This document shows positions 22,223-33,477 of a DNA stretch of 64,000 bases, piece after piece. The stretch comes from Gremmenia infestans (lineage: Eukaryota; Ascomycota; Leotiomycetes; Helotiales; Hamatocanthoscyphaceae), in assembly GCA_032629725.1 (NCBI GenBank), contig JAFEVB010000008.1:1736001-1800000 (forward strand). Direction: 5' to 3'. Positions within the stretch are counted from its first letter, which is position 1. Every line of letters begins with the position of its first letter. The translations under genes were made by a program, and so were the position numbers. The notes under the pieces were generated by a model. The model made no database searches, was not told the origin of the DNA, and saw only the letters and a list, made by a program, of their open reading frames with translations.

Positions 22223-22990
22223 GGCAATTTTGGCAGCAGAAACTGACAGTGGAAGATGAAATAGAGTAAGTAAAAGCAAGAGGTGGCGTCGAAGTCCTCT
22301 TCATACTAGAAACTAGAAGAGGTTCTCGATGATCTCCCGGTAGATACAGTATCACCACCAGTTCACACGTGCTTACAGCCAGCAATGAACCACGATAAAA
22401 AGCGCTGAACTCATAACAAGCGAAAAGTTGCACCGCCTAAAATGCAATACAGCACTGTACCGTAATCGAGATAGGAATATCACGATACATTGAACCTGGG
22501 GGGAGGGGGCACTTAGGGATTGGAATTTTCAGATCACCATCGCCAACTGTGGCATTGTAGAGAAGTGAGAATCTTGGGTAGTATCCCGATGCAGTACGTA
22601 ATTGAAAACGAATCTAAGCCGATCGTAGCCCCTTTCACGTTGGGATCTATGCTTTTTAAGATTGGTAAGTGCATATGGTGTGGTTGATTTTCCCAATATC
22701 GGGCGTCGGAGGGGGCGCAATCATGCGGATCCTTGTCGTGCTCGTATGAAGAAACAGGATTTGGTGTTGTACAAAGTACATGGATTCGATCGGATGTAGT
22801 CAGCTTCAATTTATGCCGATGCTTGCATCAAGATGGAGTACGTATCGCATCTGCAGAACTCAGTCGGAATCAGATCTGCGAACTGCTACGAGCTTAGTGG
22901 GCCCTTCCTATTATACTGTACGGGTTTGAGTATTTGGCCTTGCTGTAAACTTCCAAATCGTAGGTAGGAAACGAAATTTGGTGGAGAATC
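22223..22990. promoter_or_regulatory. Shared divergent promoter of SDR and P450
   Basis: 768 bp between the opposing start codons. No specific operator identified; TGGTG/CGG-type motifs cannot be assigned with confidence. The arrangement suggests co-regulation. Confidence 0.5.
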
Positions 22991-24739
22991 ATGGGTTTTC
23001 AATTCCCAATTGCATCAAGTTCAGCAGCACTCGTGGATTTCATCTACCAGAATTCCGCCGTCTGTTTAGGGATAGGGGCTATCTCACTGCTGGTTGTGTG
23101 GAGGATATGGAAATTCTCCATCATTCCATTTCTTTATCCAAATGACCCAAAAGAACTTCCTTGCTGGATTCCATGTAAGAAGTCTGATTGTTTTGTGCAT
23201 CTTACGTAGCCATAACTACTTACTAGTTCTTGGCCATTCCGTGGGTTTCTTCGTTAACTCCTACAAACTGCTTGACCAAGGATCGTAAGTTGCCTTCCTT
23301 CAACGAAATCAGATATTGCAGGTAACACAATACAAGACTTTACTTCGGGTACACGCGAGAACCATACGCCCTTACTATCGCCGGGCAGAGCATCTATATT
23401 TTGACCCACCCCGATGATGTGCGCGATCTCTACCGAGCCACAACTACTCTTTCTTGGGACGGATTCGTCATAGACATATACAGATGGATTGGAGTTTCGA
23501 GCTCTGCAATGGAAGTGCTATGGAAGCGTCCAACAGAGGAGCAGAAATCAAAGAACCCTGCTCGAAACCTGCCTCCAAACGATATGGTCGTCGAATATCA
23601 GCGGCGGCAACTACGGCCTGGAACGCACTTGGACCAAATTGCAAAACTTTTTATCGAAAATATCGATCGTGCAGTGAGTTGGCCTAACATATCGGGGAGC
23701 CGTCGGTTCGTCTGTTCCTCATCGCCCGATTCCGTCACCGTCTCTCTCATGGACTGGACTGCCCACGTCTTCATCAACACAGTACACAAATTGTATTGGG
23801 GTGACAAGCTCATGGAATTTACTCCATCTGTATTCGACTCTTTCAGAAAATGGGAAGAGACAAATTGGAAATATGTATTCCAGCTCCCTCGCTTTCTGAG
23901 TAGGGATATGCACAAGGCCAAGAACGATCTCATCGACGCCTTTGAGGCGTACTTCCTCCAACCCAAGGAAGAACGACAGAACGTGGCATGGTTTGTATCG
24001 ATGGCCGAGAGCGAAACAAGAGATATTGGCCTCTCCGAGAGAGACATGGCGAAAATGCACATGCTGCAACAATGGGGGTAAGTTTGTTATCCAGAGATTC
24101 CAGCAGTTTGGACTGACGTTTTCTAGCATCAATGGAAATATGCACAAAGTCACATTCTGGATGATAGCTTATCTCGTACATAATCCTGAGCTCTACCAAA
24201 CGATCCGGACCGAGACTACTGCTGGAATCATCGACAACGCACCCAACATCCCTTTCTTAACAGAAAAATGTCCTAGACTCGAGGCCGTTTTCCTCGAAGT
24301 CCTCCGTTTGACGGTAGCAAGCTCTCTGATGCGTTACGTCAGCGCTCCTACCGTCATCGGTGGTAAGACCCTCCGCAAAGGCCGGAATGTCATGGCCCCC
24401 TATCGCCAACTCCATCTGAACGCGGATGTCTGGGGCGACAACGTCCATGATTTCGACGCTGAGCGGTTCTTGAAGAATCCAAGCTTGGCGAAGCATCCAA
24501 GTTTTCGGCCCTTTGGGGGAGGCCACAATCTCTGCCCTGGTCGTTTCTTGGCACGCCAGGCGATTTTTGCGTTTGTGGCTCTCTTAATCTCGCGGTTCGA
24601 TGTGAGCCTTGCGCATGTAGGCGCTGGTCCCCAACCTTTCCCAAGGCATGATGAGTCGAAGCCCGCAATTGGAACATTAGCGCCCAAGCGGGAGGACAAA
24701 GTTCTCCTTGATATCAGTCCCCGGATTAGAAAGGCCTAA
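22991..24739 (+). CDS. Cytochrome P450 monooxygenase (CYP7/8-like fold group)
   Basis: Haem monooxygenase of 531 aa from exons 22991-23174, 23227-23284, 23337-24077 and 24127-24739. An N-terminal membrane helix (about residues 22-44, GIGAISLLVVWRIW) is followed by WIPFLGHSVGFF. The helix-K motif is FLEVLR (Glu385-Arg388). The haem loop FRPFGGGHNLCPGRF places the ligand at Cys464. FGGGHNLCPGR and the long region before helix I resemble fungal P450s annotated as oxysterol-7-alpha-hydroxylase or prostacyclin-synthase-like. Substrate not predictable. The third exon's acceptor was chosen as ...CAAG at 23335-23336 because the nearer CAG would give an immediate stop. Confidence 0.9.
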
Positions 24740-25235
24740 CATTGCTGTCTTGTACTTCTTGATACGTGCTCTCTTTCCACCTACTCCATGACCCTTGTCC
24801 TCCGTCGGATGCAAGTTCGGGGAAATGATATCCTGGATGGGCATTTTTATAGAATGAAACATGATTTGTATTTATTGGCGAGACGATGCGAGGCCTTTTC
24901 TTGTTATTTGAAGTAAAAGATCTTGGCGGATTTTAGAGGAAGGAAGTGATATAAAGAGCGAGGTGTAGGAAAGCACAGCTGATCGATCTTGTGACCTTGA
25001 ATCACTTCTCTACTTGTCAAGGCCAGCTTCAAAAATGGCTTACTTTGGCTGTGAATCAAGAAAACAGAGCCCCGAATAAGACTAAGTGCTTATTCAGTAA
25101 TTTGGAGAAGTTAAGGTAAAAAGCGTGATGCTACAGGACAACACGCAGATCTGTGAGGGTCTAAGTAGTGCCACTGCTTTAGGCGCAGCTTCCTGCATGC
25201 AGCTCAGAACCCCACTATACATAGAACCCTTTCCG
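24740..25235. other. Intergenic
   Basis: 3' flank of the P450 and upstream region of the next gene. No extra gene recognised. Confidence 0.5.
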
Positions 25236-25326
25236 TAGTCACAGTGGCAATTTAGCCGGCAATTTAGCCGGCACTGTGTGTAACAGTATACTGTATACAG
25301 TAGTACAGTATGGATTCCATACTGTA
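25236..25326 (+). repeat. Stacked palindromes and a 12-bp tandem repeat in a promoter
   Basis: CAATTTAGCCGG occurs twice in tandem (25248-25271), bracketed by CACAGTG (25240-25246) and its inverse CACTGTG (25272-25278). Then follow perfect palindromes CAGTATACTG (25284-25293) and CTGTATACAG (25291-25300), and a hairpin ACAGTATGG-att-CCATACTGT (25305-25325). All lie 100-190 bp before the ATG at 25427. Confidence 0.8.
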
Positions 25327-25426
25327 ATATAATTACTCGGAAGCCCAACCACACCTTAACTTTCCTCAAGTCTTGCCGTCTCTTCAGCCACGCCGAGCCG
25401 ACGGACAGAAAGTTTGTTTCCCAACC

Positions 25427-26359
25427 ATGTCTCGATCCTCAACTGTGAGAGAGCGGCACCCAGAGTTATTCCTCCCGGACACAAATGTTGACCCACAGTT
25501 GCGTAAACGCGTGGTGCCAATGAAGGTGCTCAGTCTCGGGATGCCCCGTACAGGAACAGCATGTAAGTTCTTTCCTCCCGTCCCGGGCTCCGTCGTCCCT
25601 GCCGTCCCGTGCTTATTGTGGCCTCAATCTAACGTCAGCCGCCCAGCCATGCAACTCGCCCTGAACATTCTCGGCTTCCCCTGCTACCACGGCCTGACCC
25701 TGTTCTCCAACCTCCGCGACTGCACGCTCTGGAATGCCGCGCTCGACGCCAAGTTCTTCCACAAGGGTCCCACGTTCACCACGGCCGATTGGGACCGCCT
25801 CCTCGGGAACTACAGCGCCGTTGCGGACCTGCCCGCCATGGCCTTTGCGGAAGACTTGATCGCGGCCTACCCGGACGCCAGAGTCGTCCTCGTCGAGCGC
25901 GACATCGAGAGATGGTACAAGAGTTTCGACGAGGGCGTCATGCAGAATGTTTGGAGTCCTGTTCTACGTCTCATTGCCAAGCTGGATTGGAACTTAGTCG
26001 GCAAGCTCGAGAGTATTTCTGGGAGGTGGACTGTTGGCTGGCTGAGGGCCAATTCTTTGGAGGAGATGCGGCGGAATGCGAGGCCAAAGTATCGCGAGCA
26101 CTATGCGTTGGTCAAGTCTATCACGCCTCCAGATCGACTACTGGTCTTCAAGCTAGATGAGGGCTGGTCGCCTTTGTGCAAGTTCTTAGGGGTAGAGATC
26201 CCGGATATACCGTTCCCGCAAGTCAATGAAGGGGCTGCTCTGGCGGAGAAAATTGGCTTGATTGCAAAGAGAGGGCTGTGGAACGCTTTTTTGACAGTTC
26301 TGAAAATCGCCGGATTCTTGGCAGTCATGTTCTTTGCAGTATGGCTGGTAAGGCAATAG
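25427..26359 (+). CDS. Sulfotransferase-fold P-loop protein (Sulfotransfer_4 type)
   Basis: Exons 25427-25562 and 25647-26359 give 282 aa. The N-terminal P-loop-like motif GMPRTGTASMQLAL (about residues 40-53, spanning the splice site) is the PAPS-binding signature of this family. Later LVERDIERWYKSF and WSPLCKFLG are further family blocks. The C-terminus has one membrane helix (about residues 256-278, LKIAGFLAVMFFAVWLV), typical of the fungal members, suggesting an ER-membrane tail anchor. Many family members have no demonstrated sulfotransferase activity. The acceptor was set at 25645-25646 (CCCAG) since the earlier CAG breaks the frame. It lies convergent to the FAD oxidase, 75 bp apart. 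Likely part of the local tailoring gene group. Confidence 0.87.
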   Translation: MSRSSTVRERHPELFLPDTNVDPQLRKRVVPMKVLSLGMPRTGTACKFFPPVPGSVVPAVPCLLWPQSNVSRPAMQLALNILGFPCYHGLTLFSNLRDCTLWNAALDAKFFHKGPTFTTADWDRLLGNYSAVADLPAMAFAEDLIAAYPDARVVLVERDIERWYKSFDEGVMQNVWSPVLRLIAKLDWNLVGKLESISGRWTVGWLRANSLEEMRRNARPKYREHYALVKSITPPDRLLVFKLDEGWSPLCKFLGVEIPDIPFPQVNEGAALAEKIGLIAKRGLWNAFLTVLKIAGFLAVMFFAVWLVRQ

Positions 26360-26433
26360 ATAATGAGAGACCGGCGGTCAATGCTATCCCTGTTTACTAA
26401 GTTTACATTTCGCGCGACTTGTGCTTTGTTAAA

Positions 26434-28003
26434 CTAAACAAATAGTTTGAATCCACCCGGCACACCTGTCTGGAACAACCCGCCGGCGTCATACTTCTTG
26501 CTTGCTGCTTGTAACCTGGCTTTGTTCTCAGCCCCATACCCGTCAATAGGATCCTGTGTCTTGTATGCATAATTTGCGTATATGAAATTTCTTTCCACAG
26601 AAAGGTCCGTTGCTAGAGCTTTCAACGCCGTGAAAAAGTCGGTCACTGTATTGGTGACAAGCTCGTCATCCTCACTATTTGTCCAAGCGACTGAAACTAG
26701 AGCAATGTTGAGGCGAATGTCAGAAGCATCAAAGCCGAGGCTATTCGTCCCATTGAGAATGGGCGAGGGCTGCAGGATGAAAACATATGTGATGTTGGCG
26801 ACAGCAAAGACCTGATCCGCGGAGCTGTTGAACAGATCCCAGGCTCTAGCATATATCTCCGGAGTATGGGCGAAGGTTGATGTCATATAAATCTGTCTGT
26901 AAGTTGTTAGAATCTTGATCTCTCTGGTTGCTGTCTATGAAACAGAATACACACCGATATCCCAATGGATTATGTGCGTCCTCCTCGGCAGTGATATTGG
27001 TTAAACTAGCAATCCGCATGGTGTCGACTTCCGCGACGGAGGCATTGTAGAGGGACTGAAACACAGGAGGATCCGCAACTGGCTTTGTATATTGCATACC
27101 AAGATTGAGAAGCGGCACCCAACCAGGATTGAGATAGCCCATCGCGAAAACCATATCAGCGTCCCGGTCGTAATTGTCGGGATCCATGAAGTCCGAGTAC
27201 GCAGAGAGCATAGAGTCCAAGATAGTGATGGGATATAAGACAAAGCCCCCCCACATTTGACCGAGACTGTACGTCGTCATGTCGAAGCGGGTCACAATTC
27301 CAAGATTGTTCAAGCCGCCTTTGAGTGCCAGGAACAGATCCGAGTAGGGGCCAGACGCATTAGCGTAAACGATTTGCCCGCTGGCCAGGACGACTTCATA
27401 ACCAATTGTATTTTCGGCATCGCAGGCCCATCCAAACCTCTGGCTCAGGAAAGATAGACCGCCCCCCGGAAGATAGCCGCCGACTCCAACACTCGGAGTA
27501 CGGCCCCCAAGAACGGTGAGATTATATGGATCAAGAACCTCATAAACCGAAGTCCAGCGGGCTCCCGCGCCAATTCTGACAACTGACTTGTCAGGTTGGA
27601 GAAAATCCGTACTATTGAACTGGCTCAAGTCGATGGTAACACCATTTTCGATATTCGCGTCCCCCGCAAAAATGCCGTGTCCTCCGGACCGAATTGCAAA
27701 GTCCCCACTCGAAGAATTGGAAGAGTGAATGTCGTTGAGTATAACCAGTGCTGTCGATACGTCTGCAGTACAAGCAGTGATTACTACGCAGGCCGGATTG
27801 ATCTCTTGTTCTTGCGCCGAGTAATATGATCCAAGGGAGGATACATAAGCGGTGTTGTCTGGGAAAAAGACTTTGCCAGGTAGTGCAGATGAGATGGCCG
27901 AGCATGGAGTGGTTCCGGAGGCATTAGCTGTCGCGGATACAACATTGGTCTGGAGAAGCCAGAAGAAAAGAAACAAGTGCCAGCTGAGACCGAAAGAAGC
28001 CAT
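26434..28003 (-). CDS. Secreted berberine-bridge-type FAD-linked oxidoreductase
   Basis: Flavin-dependent oxidase of the FAD_binding_4/BBE family. Minus-strand exons are 26955-28003 and 26434-26896, giving 503 aa. A signal peptide is evident (MASFGLSWHLFLFFWLLQ, about residues 1-24), and there are several N-x-S/T sites. The FAD domain shows IRSGGHG with His109, the usual covalent flavin histidine. The second attachment residue, a Cys in bicovalent members, is not seen in VGVGGYLPGGG, so attachment is probably through His only. The C-terminal BBE motif has NFIYANYAY. Enzymes of this family catalyse ring closures, alcohol oxidations and desaturations in fungal natural-product pathways; the substrate here is unknown. 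The ATG at 28003 was chosen because it begins the signal peptide. Confidence 0.92.
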
Positions 28004-30603
28004 GTTGTTCGATCGAGGAGAAAGAAAGTCAACTACCACTCGACAACGGAGACAGGTCTCAAGCAGGCTACCCTGAGCTTCAGAGCAACAGAGGTGTAGA
28101 GCATGATATAAAAGAGAAACCAGAAGACTGGCAGTAGCTATTAATATAATAATACGTTATAAGTAAGTGTGAATGGGAGGGTGTACACGGATACTGGACC
28201 CGCGTGCGGCGTAAGAATGCGGTATGGGTGTACTTTAGAATAGAGTAACCTCGTGGCAACGTACCCTGTCCTGCATAAAGCCACTCAAATCCCACGTGGT
28301 GGCGGGGATTTCTTTTGGAAAAATCAGCCAATGGACAGTCTCTGATGGCGGGACACACGGACACACCTTCTGGAACTGTTCGCTTCTTCACGTACAGTAT
28401 CGTGGCCGAGCCGCTCCCTGCCTCGGGCAAAGGAATCGCTTCGGCGCACCTGAATAGAGCTAGTAAAGGTTTCACTATTCTCCCGGTACTGTATGTACAT
28501 TGGCCATTTATTTTGCGAATCCTAGCGCTGTGGCATTTAGAATCACTACAAAGTGAGTGAAATATCTTTCTACTACACAAATAAACTCTGACTGTACGCA
28601 GTAATCATCCACTTGCTTAGCAGGCTTGTTTCACACAAAGGTCGGTAACGAGGTAAGCAAGGGCGTGCCTAACCCAAAACGCCAGGCCTTCGTCTGATAA
28701 TTATCTTCCCTTTCCTTCTGCAAGTACTCTTCCGTCTGCCTCTTATATTATCCTCGCAACCGCAACTTTCATATTTTTTGATTTCCGACACATAGAATTC
28801 TAACACCACTAACAACGACTTCTCGCCCCAGCAGCAAGGCAGACATCCCAGGCCCACTACACTACTTTTTGATCCAGGCCCAGATTGCTTTACCCCGGCT
28901 ATAGAGGTAAAGTTACCGGATTGCGGACTGTAGATAACGTCTCCAATCCTCCTGAATACTAAGACTAGCTGGCAATATTGAAATACGACGCTTGGATATA
29001 AGATAGTGCCGGCGAAGATCTTAATCGACCAAACCCGAATTTGAATACTTGAAATTAATTAAGAAGTCAAATAATAATATCGATGAACGACTCACGAAAG
29101 GGTCTATCGAAGAGGCTCGGAAACTCTAGCCTGAGACTTCCAAGTAGATAATCTAGCAAGTCAGACTAGAAGGCCAAGAATTGCAAAGAGAGGTCTGCTG
29201 AAGTTCAAGTGCTAGAGAACGAAAAGTCTGCTAATTCTGGCCAATGTAAAGGCCGGAAGGATATATGGAAAGTCAAATTGCTGAGCTAATACGATTTGAA
29301 ATAGAACTGAATATCACGCAGGAGTTGGAGACATAGCTACACTTGTTGTATATGCCTCTCTTGACGAAGAATCTATTAGTAACGGAGTCAGACAGCATGA
29401 CGAGAGCGATACCATGGAAGACTATATCTTAGGGCTCGGTAGATAGTATATCGCACATCTTAATGATAAACTTCACTCCGGGGACGAGAAAGATTACCGC
29501 AGGGGGGAGATAGAAACTTTTCTCAAGAGACTGGCATAGTCAGGGCACAGGAGTTAAGAGAGTTTGCAGACAAGAGAATGGTGTCACAGCTAGCGGCCAC
29601 GAATTCGCGGCCGAAACAAATAGCGAGGAGTCCAACGATTCAGAAGAGGATATCGTAAGGCATCGGGGGAAGAGAGCTAGGTAGACTTGAGGTTGATTAA
29701 GGGAAATGGATATGTGTTCCAGGCAATTCGCATTATAATATAGCAGACAGCTTTCAGGCCACTTGAGACAATGGGGGGAATAAGGGACTTTGACTCATAT
29801 TTGATACCGTACTAATAGTGGAAGGCTATGAAAACGCAGGTTTGGATTGGATATCAAACTCAGCGCTGTAAGCTGTATGCTCCCGGGCGTATAAACTATT
29901 TAGTTGATCAATTAATCAGTTCAGTCCGAACTTATAGTATGCCTTATACACAAATCTTATTATTACAGCCCGCTTCTAAAAGTAAGTCTGACGGAGGTTT
30001 AGTCGCGTAAGCACTATATCTAGCTGATAGATCACCGTAAATTTGACACAAAATCTCGCTAAATCTCGTTGCGCTCTACATATTTCGGACTAAGTCCGCT
30101 CATGACCCCGCTTATGACGATACTTATGGTTGCTTTACTCGTTTGACATTTCTTTCTAATCGTATAACCTTAACTTTTAGATAGTGGTAGTCCAAGCATT
30201 CCCCTCACCTCTGATAGTGGTGTGGGTGGGGATCCCTATACTAGAAAAGTTAGGGCGAAACCGTTATTCGTATATTCCGGCTTCGATACTCATATCTGGA
30301 GTATTTTTACAGAACTGCCTTTGTCTTATTACTCAGCTTATCGATCTACACGATTTCGAAGGCTATACAAAGCCGCTATATAGCGATGTTAGATGTCAGC
30401 GCGTAGAACAAGCTATAAGTCGTATATTAAGAGGCAATACATGATTTCCTCACTTTTATTACTATACAAATTTTTCTTTTCTACTATATCAACCAATTTG
30501 CTAATTACTTGTCTATTGTATTGTTTTACTAGCTTACCGAAGCTATAACAGCCTATTCCTTTGGCCATTTACCTATACAAACAGACATATCCACCTATCC
30601 ACC
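28004..30603. other. Gene-poor intergenic (2.6 kb)
   Basis: Upstream flank of the oxidase, then AT-rich sequence with scattered interrupted open frames around 29040-29640, which may be a decayed gene but match nothing I recognise. No RNA gene seen. Confidence 0.5.
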
Positions 30604-30951
30604 ATGTTTTCATATTATGGAGCGACGACTTGCTTCCTCCTCGCCCTGGGCATACCCATCTGTCTTGCCTTCCCCGCAATGGCTCCAAGCTCCGTCCCCG
30701 ACACTAGTCTTTCGAGCCGCGGCGGCGCCGGCCCGGCTATAGCTGGAGTCGTAGGATCAACCATTCTCTGGATAGCGAGCGCAGCCCTAGTAGGACCCCT
30801 AGAATACCTCGGCGGAGCCTCCGTACCTTTCGTACCAACCGAAGACGGGACAGCATGCTGCGAGAGCGGCATCGCACGCGAGTTCACGGGTCGAACGCAC
30901 TGCGGTATGGTAGTTGACGCGCTGCAGCACATCGCTGACATCGCCGTATAG
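30604..30951 (+). CDS. Small secreted protein, probably truncated by a premature TAG
   Basis: 115 aa with a clear signal peptide (MFSYYGATTCFLLALGIPICLA, cleavage about residue 22), an Ala/Gly-rich stretch with a hydrophobic segment (VVGSTILWIASAALVGP), and Cys residues in TACCESG and RTHCGM. The stop TAG at 30949 is one C-to-T change from CAG. The same frame stays open for about 50 more codons to a TAG at 31102, adding further Cys residues (DTCGIDV, QPCGPS) in a composition like the first part. So the ancestral protein was probably about 165 aa and this copy is a truncated or dead allele. No family recognised; function unknown. Confidence 0.5.
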   Translation: MFSYYGATTCFLLALGIPICLAFPAMAPSSVPDTSLSSRGGAGPAIAGVVGSTILWIASAALVGPLEYLGGASVPFVPTEDGTACCESGIAREFTGRTHCGMVVDALQHIADIAV

Positions 30952-31743
30952 CACGACACATGCGGCATCGACGTGTATTTTCTGATCCAGTCCTGGCGCG
31001 CGCCACAAGTCATCACAAATGGCAGCGACGTCTGGAGCGGAGAGGGAAACACTGCCGTTGCAGCGGATCCACCAAGCTTGTACCAGCCCTGCGGCCCATC
31101 CTAGAGGGCCACATTACATTGAGGACTACCGCGAGTCGAATCGAAGAGATTTCATATCGAAAGACCTCGGTCGCTGGATTCGAGTGTGCTGACGGATCCG
31201 AACGGTGTTGCTAAAGACAAGAAGGCTACCGAGGGCCTTGTACTTAAAACAGCACGAGAATCAACCAAACTGCAGGCTGTGTCGCGGCAGAGTGGGATCC
31301 AGTCCGTGCAGGTTGGGGGGGGACGAGGAGGCCATGCAATTTTCAAAGCATCTCGATGATGATATAAAGTCGCAGAACGTGCGTGCTGTGAGTTGTGCAG
31401 CCTTTGTATTCAGCTCAACCGGGCACTCCGCTCTCCATGTTCTATGCTGACGAGATTCTGGCCATCTTCTTTCTAGATTGTTGATACCAGACCTTATGGT
31501 AACCCGGAGGGCGGGTTGCCTCTTAAGTAGCAGCTTGCGATTTTGCTCGGGGTGATGGACGATGATATTGATGGGGTAGAGTAAATCGCAGAGCTGGTTC
31601 GGGATGAGAATATTCATTTGCATAAAGGAGGCCTTCTAGCGGAGTCGGTAGAGCGGGACTTATAGATGAAATTGGAGGGGCTGCAAAACACTATAGGAGT
31701 TTGATTTTAGATTCAATACGCTAAGCTGATGACTATATGATAT
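30952..31743. other. 3' extension of the secreted-protein frame, then intergenic
   Basis: 30952-31104 continues the frame described for the previous gene. Beyond it nothing is supported. Confidence 0.45.
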
Positions 31744-33477
31744 TCACCGCATCCCTCCTACCCCTTGGGTTGAGACCACTGCACCTTTGAGGTCGGCAGA
31801 AAGACGTCGTGGATGGACAGCGACTAGCTCCGTACCATCCCAATCGCCCGAGAGTCTTCGAGCACCTACTGCATCCGCATTCGCGACATCATCGCCGCCA
31901 CTGCTATTGATGCTCGGAGGGTAACTCCGGTTGACGTTCCTCGGCTGGCTTGAAAGATTCGATGAAGGAAATTTCCTACTCATATTTTGATACGAATTTC
32001 GCCCAGACGTGGTTGTGTTATACTTGATACTAAAGGCCTTGGGGAACACGCGCTGAAGAATCTGTCGTAGGGCCGGTAAACAGGCTCCTATGGCTGCTGT
32101 GAAAATCTCGACCGTTGACCAGACGGTAGTATCGACATTGTCCCCTAGGAAAGATTAGCATTGTGAATGTCTCGGATTGCAGGTCATGTTTGACGTACAA
32201 GTCGAATCCGTCATGTCTCCATATGTACCAACGTATTTCAGCCGTATAGCAGATGCGATACAAGAACTGAAGCTGTTAGAAGATGCGCAGACTTGAGGGA
32301 GGACAACTTACAGTGACCCGATACTAAACATTGCCCCAATACTGATCTTTTTCGTTCTTCCCATTTGAAGACTGGAAAAACATGGTATCGGCAAGGTCAT
32401 TATGAGTAAATCATCGAAGATACTGAACGCAGTTCCTGCGTAGATGATCGATTTTACATCAATGCATTTCCCCGTGATTTTCAAGTCCCAAATCGACGCG
32501 ACTGGCAAACATTGGAGGGCCGTGAGCAGGGTAATGAGAATTCCGTGTCCAGCAGAGAATCCTATGGTTACGTAAATGCTGATGCGAAACCACCGGATAG
32601 TCTCAGGGAAGATTCGAAGGTAAGAGACAAGTATCGAAAGCTTTACTAGCTTTTGGACGATAACGTAAAGAACTTGTATAATGTAATATATCTATTGGAG
32701 AATTTAGCAACAACCCATAATTACAGGGGCACGCAGCAAACCTTTAGAAGATTCGAAGCTTCCAGCAAGTCGATATCCCAGAGGTGTTTGCCAAATCCTT
32801 TCTGGATGACTAAACGAATGTAAGAGGCGCGTCGTCAGGATAGATGAAAGCACTTACCAATTATTACCATGGCCAGTTGAACTGTTAAAGCAACCTGGAT
32901 CACAATCAACTCGTGCCATTAAGACTATGGGATTCAACATATTTACCGCGGAGATCAATATCATATAGTCGTCCCACCAAACCTTCGTATAAAGGAGGCG
33001 CCAGAAGAACCGTAAAAGTATCAAGGGAACTGCAACAGAGGAGAGCCCGATTATAGTACCTAGAATCTGGTAACCTTTGGATGGTACAGGGTAACCTGCA
33101 CATAATGACTGGCTGGCCTTCGAAAAGACTGCACGTGACTTAGCATTTGATGTTTAGTTTTAAAGAGTGCCAGTCCGTCATACCGTATTGGTCTGTGATA
33201 CTACAAGTTGATTGAAGGCATGCAGAGACTTTCCGTCGGAGTTGGGCATCTGGGCAGAGGCATTGGCTGAGTTGGGGGATAGTCGTGAGGTTGCAGCTGG
33301 TTGACTGTAGTATAGGGATAAGACACGATTGCTGAAGTTTGTTAGATGGGTAAGGGTGAGTACTCAATACAAAGAGTATCTTACTCCACAGAGAGGAAGA
33401 GATGCGAAAGCATCTGATATTGATTGACCAGCGACTCCTCCTGCGGCCAGCACAATGAAGGGTAATGAAACCCTCAT
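31744..33477 (-). CDS. CFEM-domain PTH11-like G-protein-coupled receptor
   Basis: Predicted plasma-membrane receptor with an extracellular cysteine-rich CFEM domain and a seven-helix rhodopsin-type domain, the architecture of Magnaporthe PTH11. Minus-strand exons: 33385-33477, 33184-33331, 32947-33128, 32858-32894, 32742-32809, 32312-32691, 32199-32272 and 31744-32144, all in frame, 460 aa. A signal peptide (MRVSLPFIVLAAGGVAG) is followed by eight Cys in CFEM spacing (LPLCG, SCLIP, SCNL, QCLC, SACLQ, STC, SLCAG). Helices follow with WWDDYMI, GFGKHLWDID and a long sixth exon. The C-terminal cytosolic tail (about 100 aa) is Ser/Asn-rich. One intron is only 39 nt. CFEM-PTH11 proteins are linked to surface sensing in plant pathogens; the ligand is unknown. 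Confidence 0.9.

Noticed and set aside
30184..30444. 86-aa plus-strand open frame
   Set aside because: No motif, no upstream or downstream exon support, AT-rich repeat-like surroundings.
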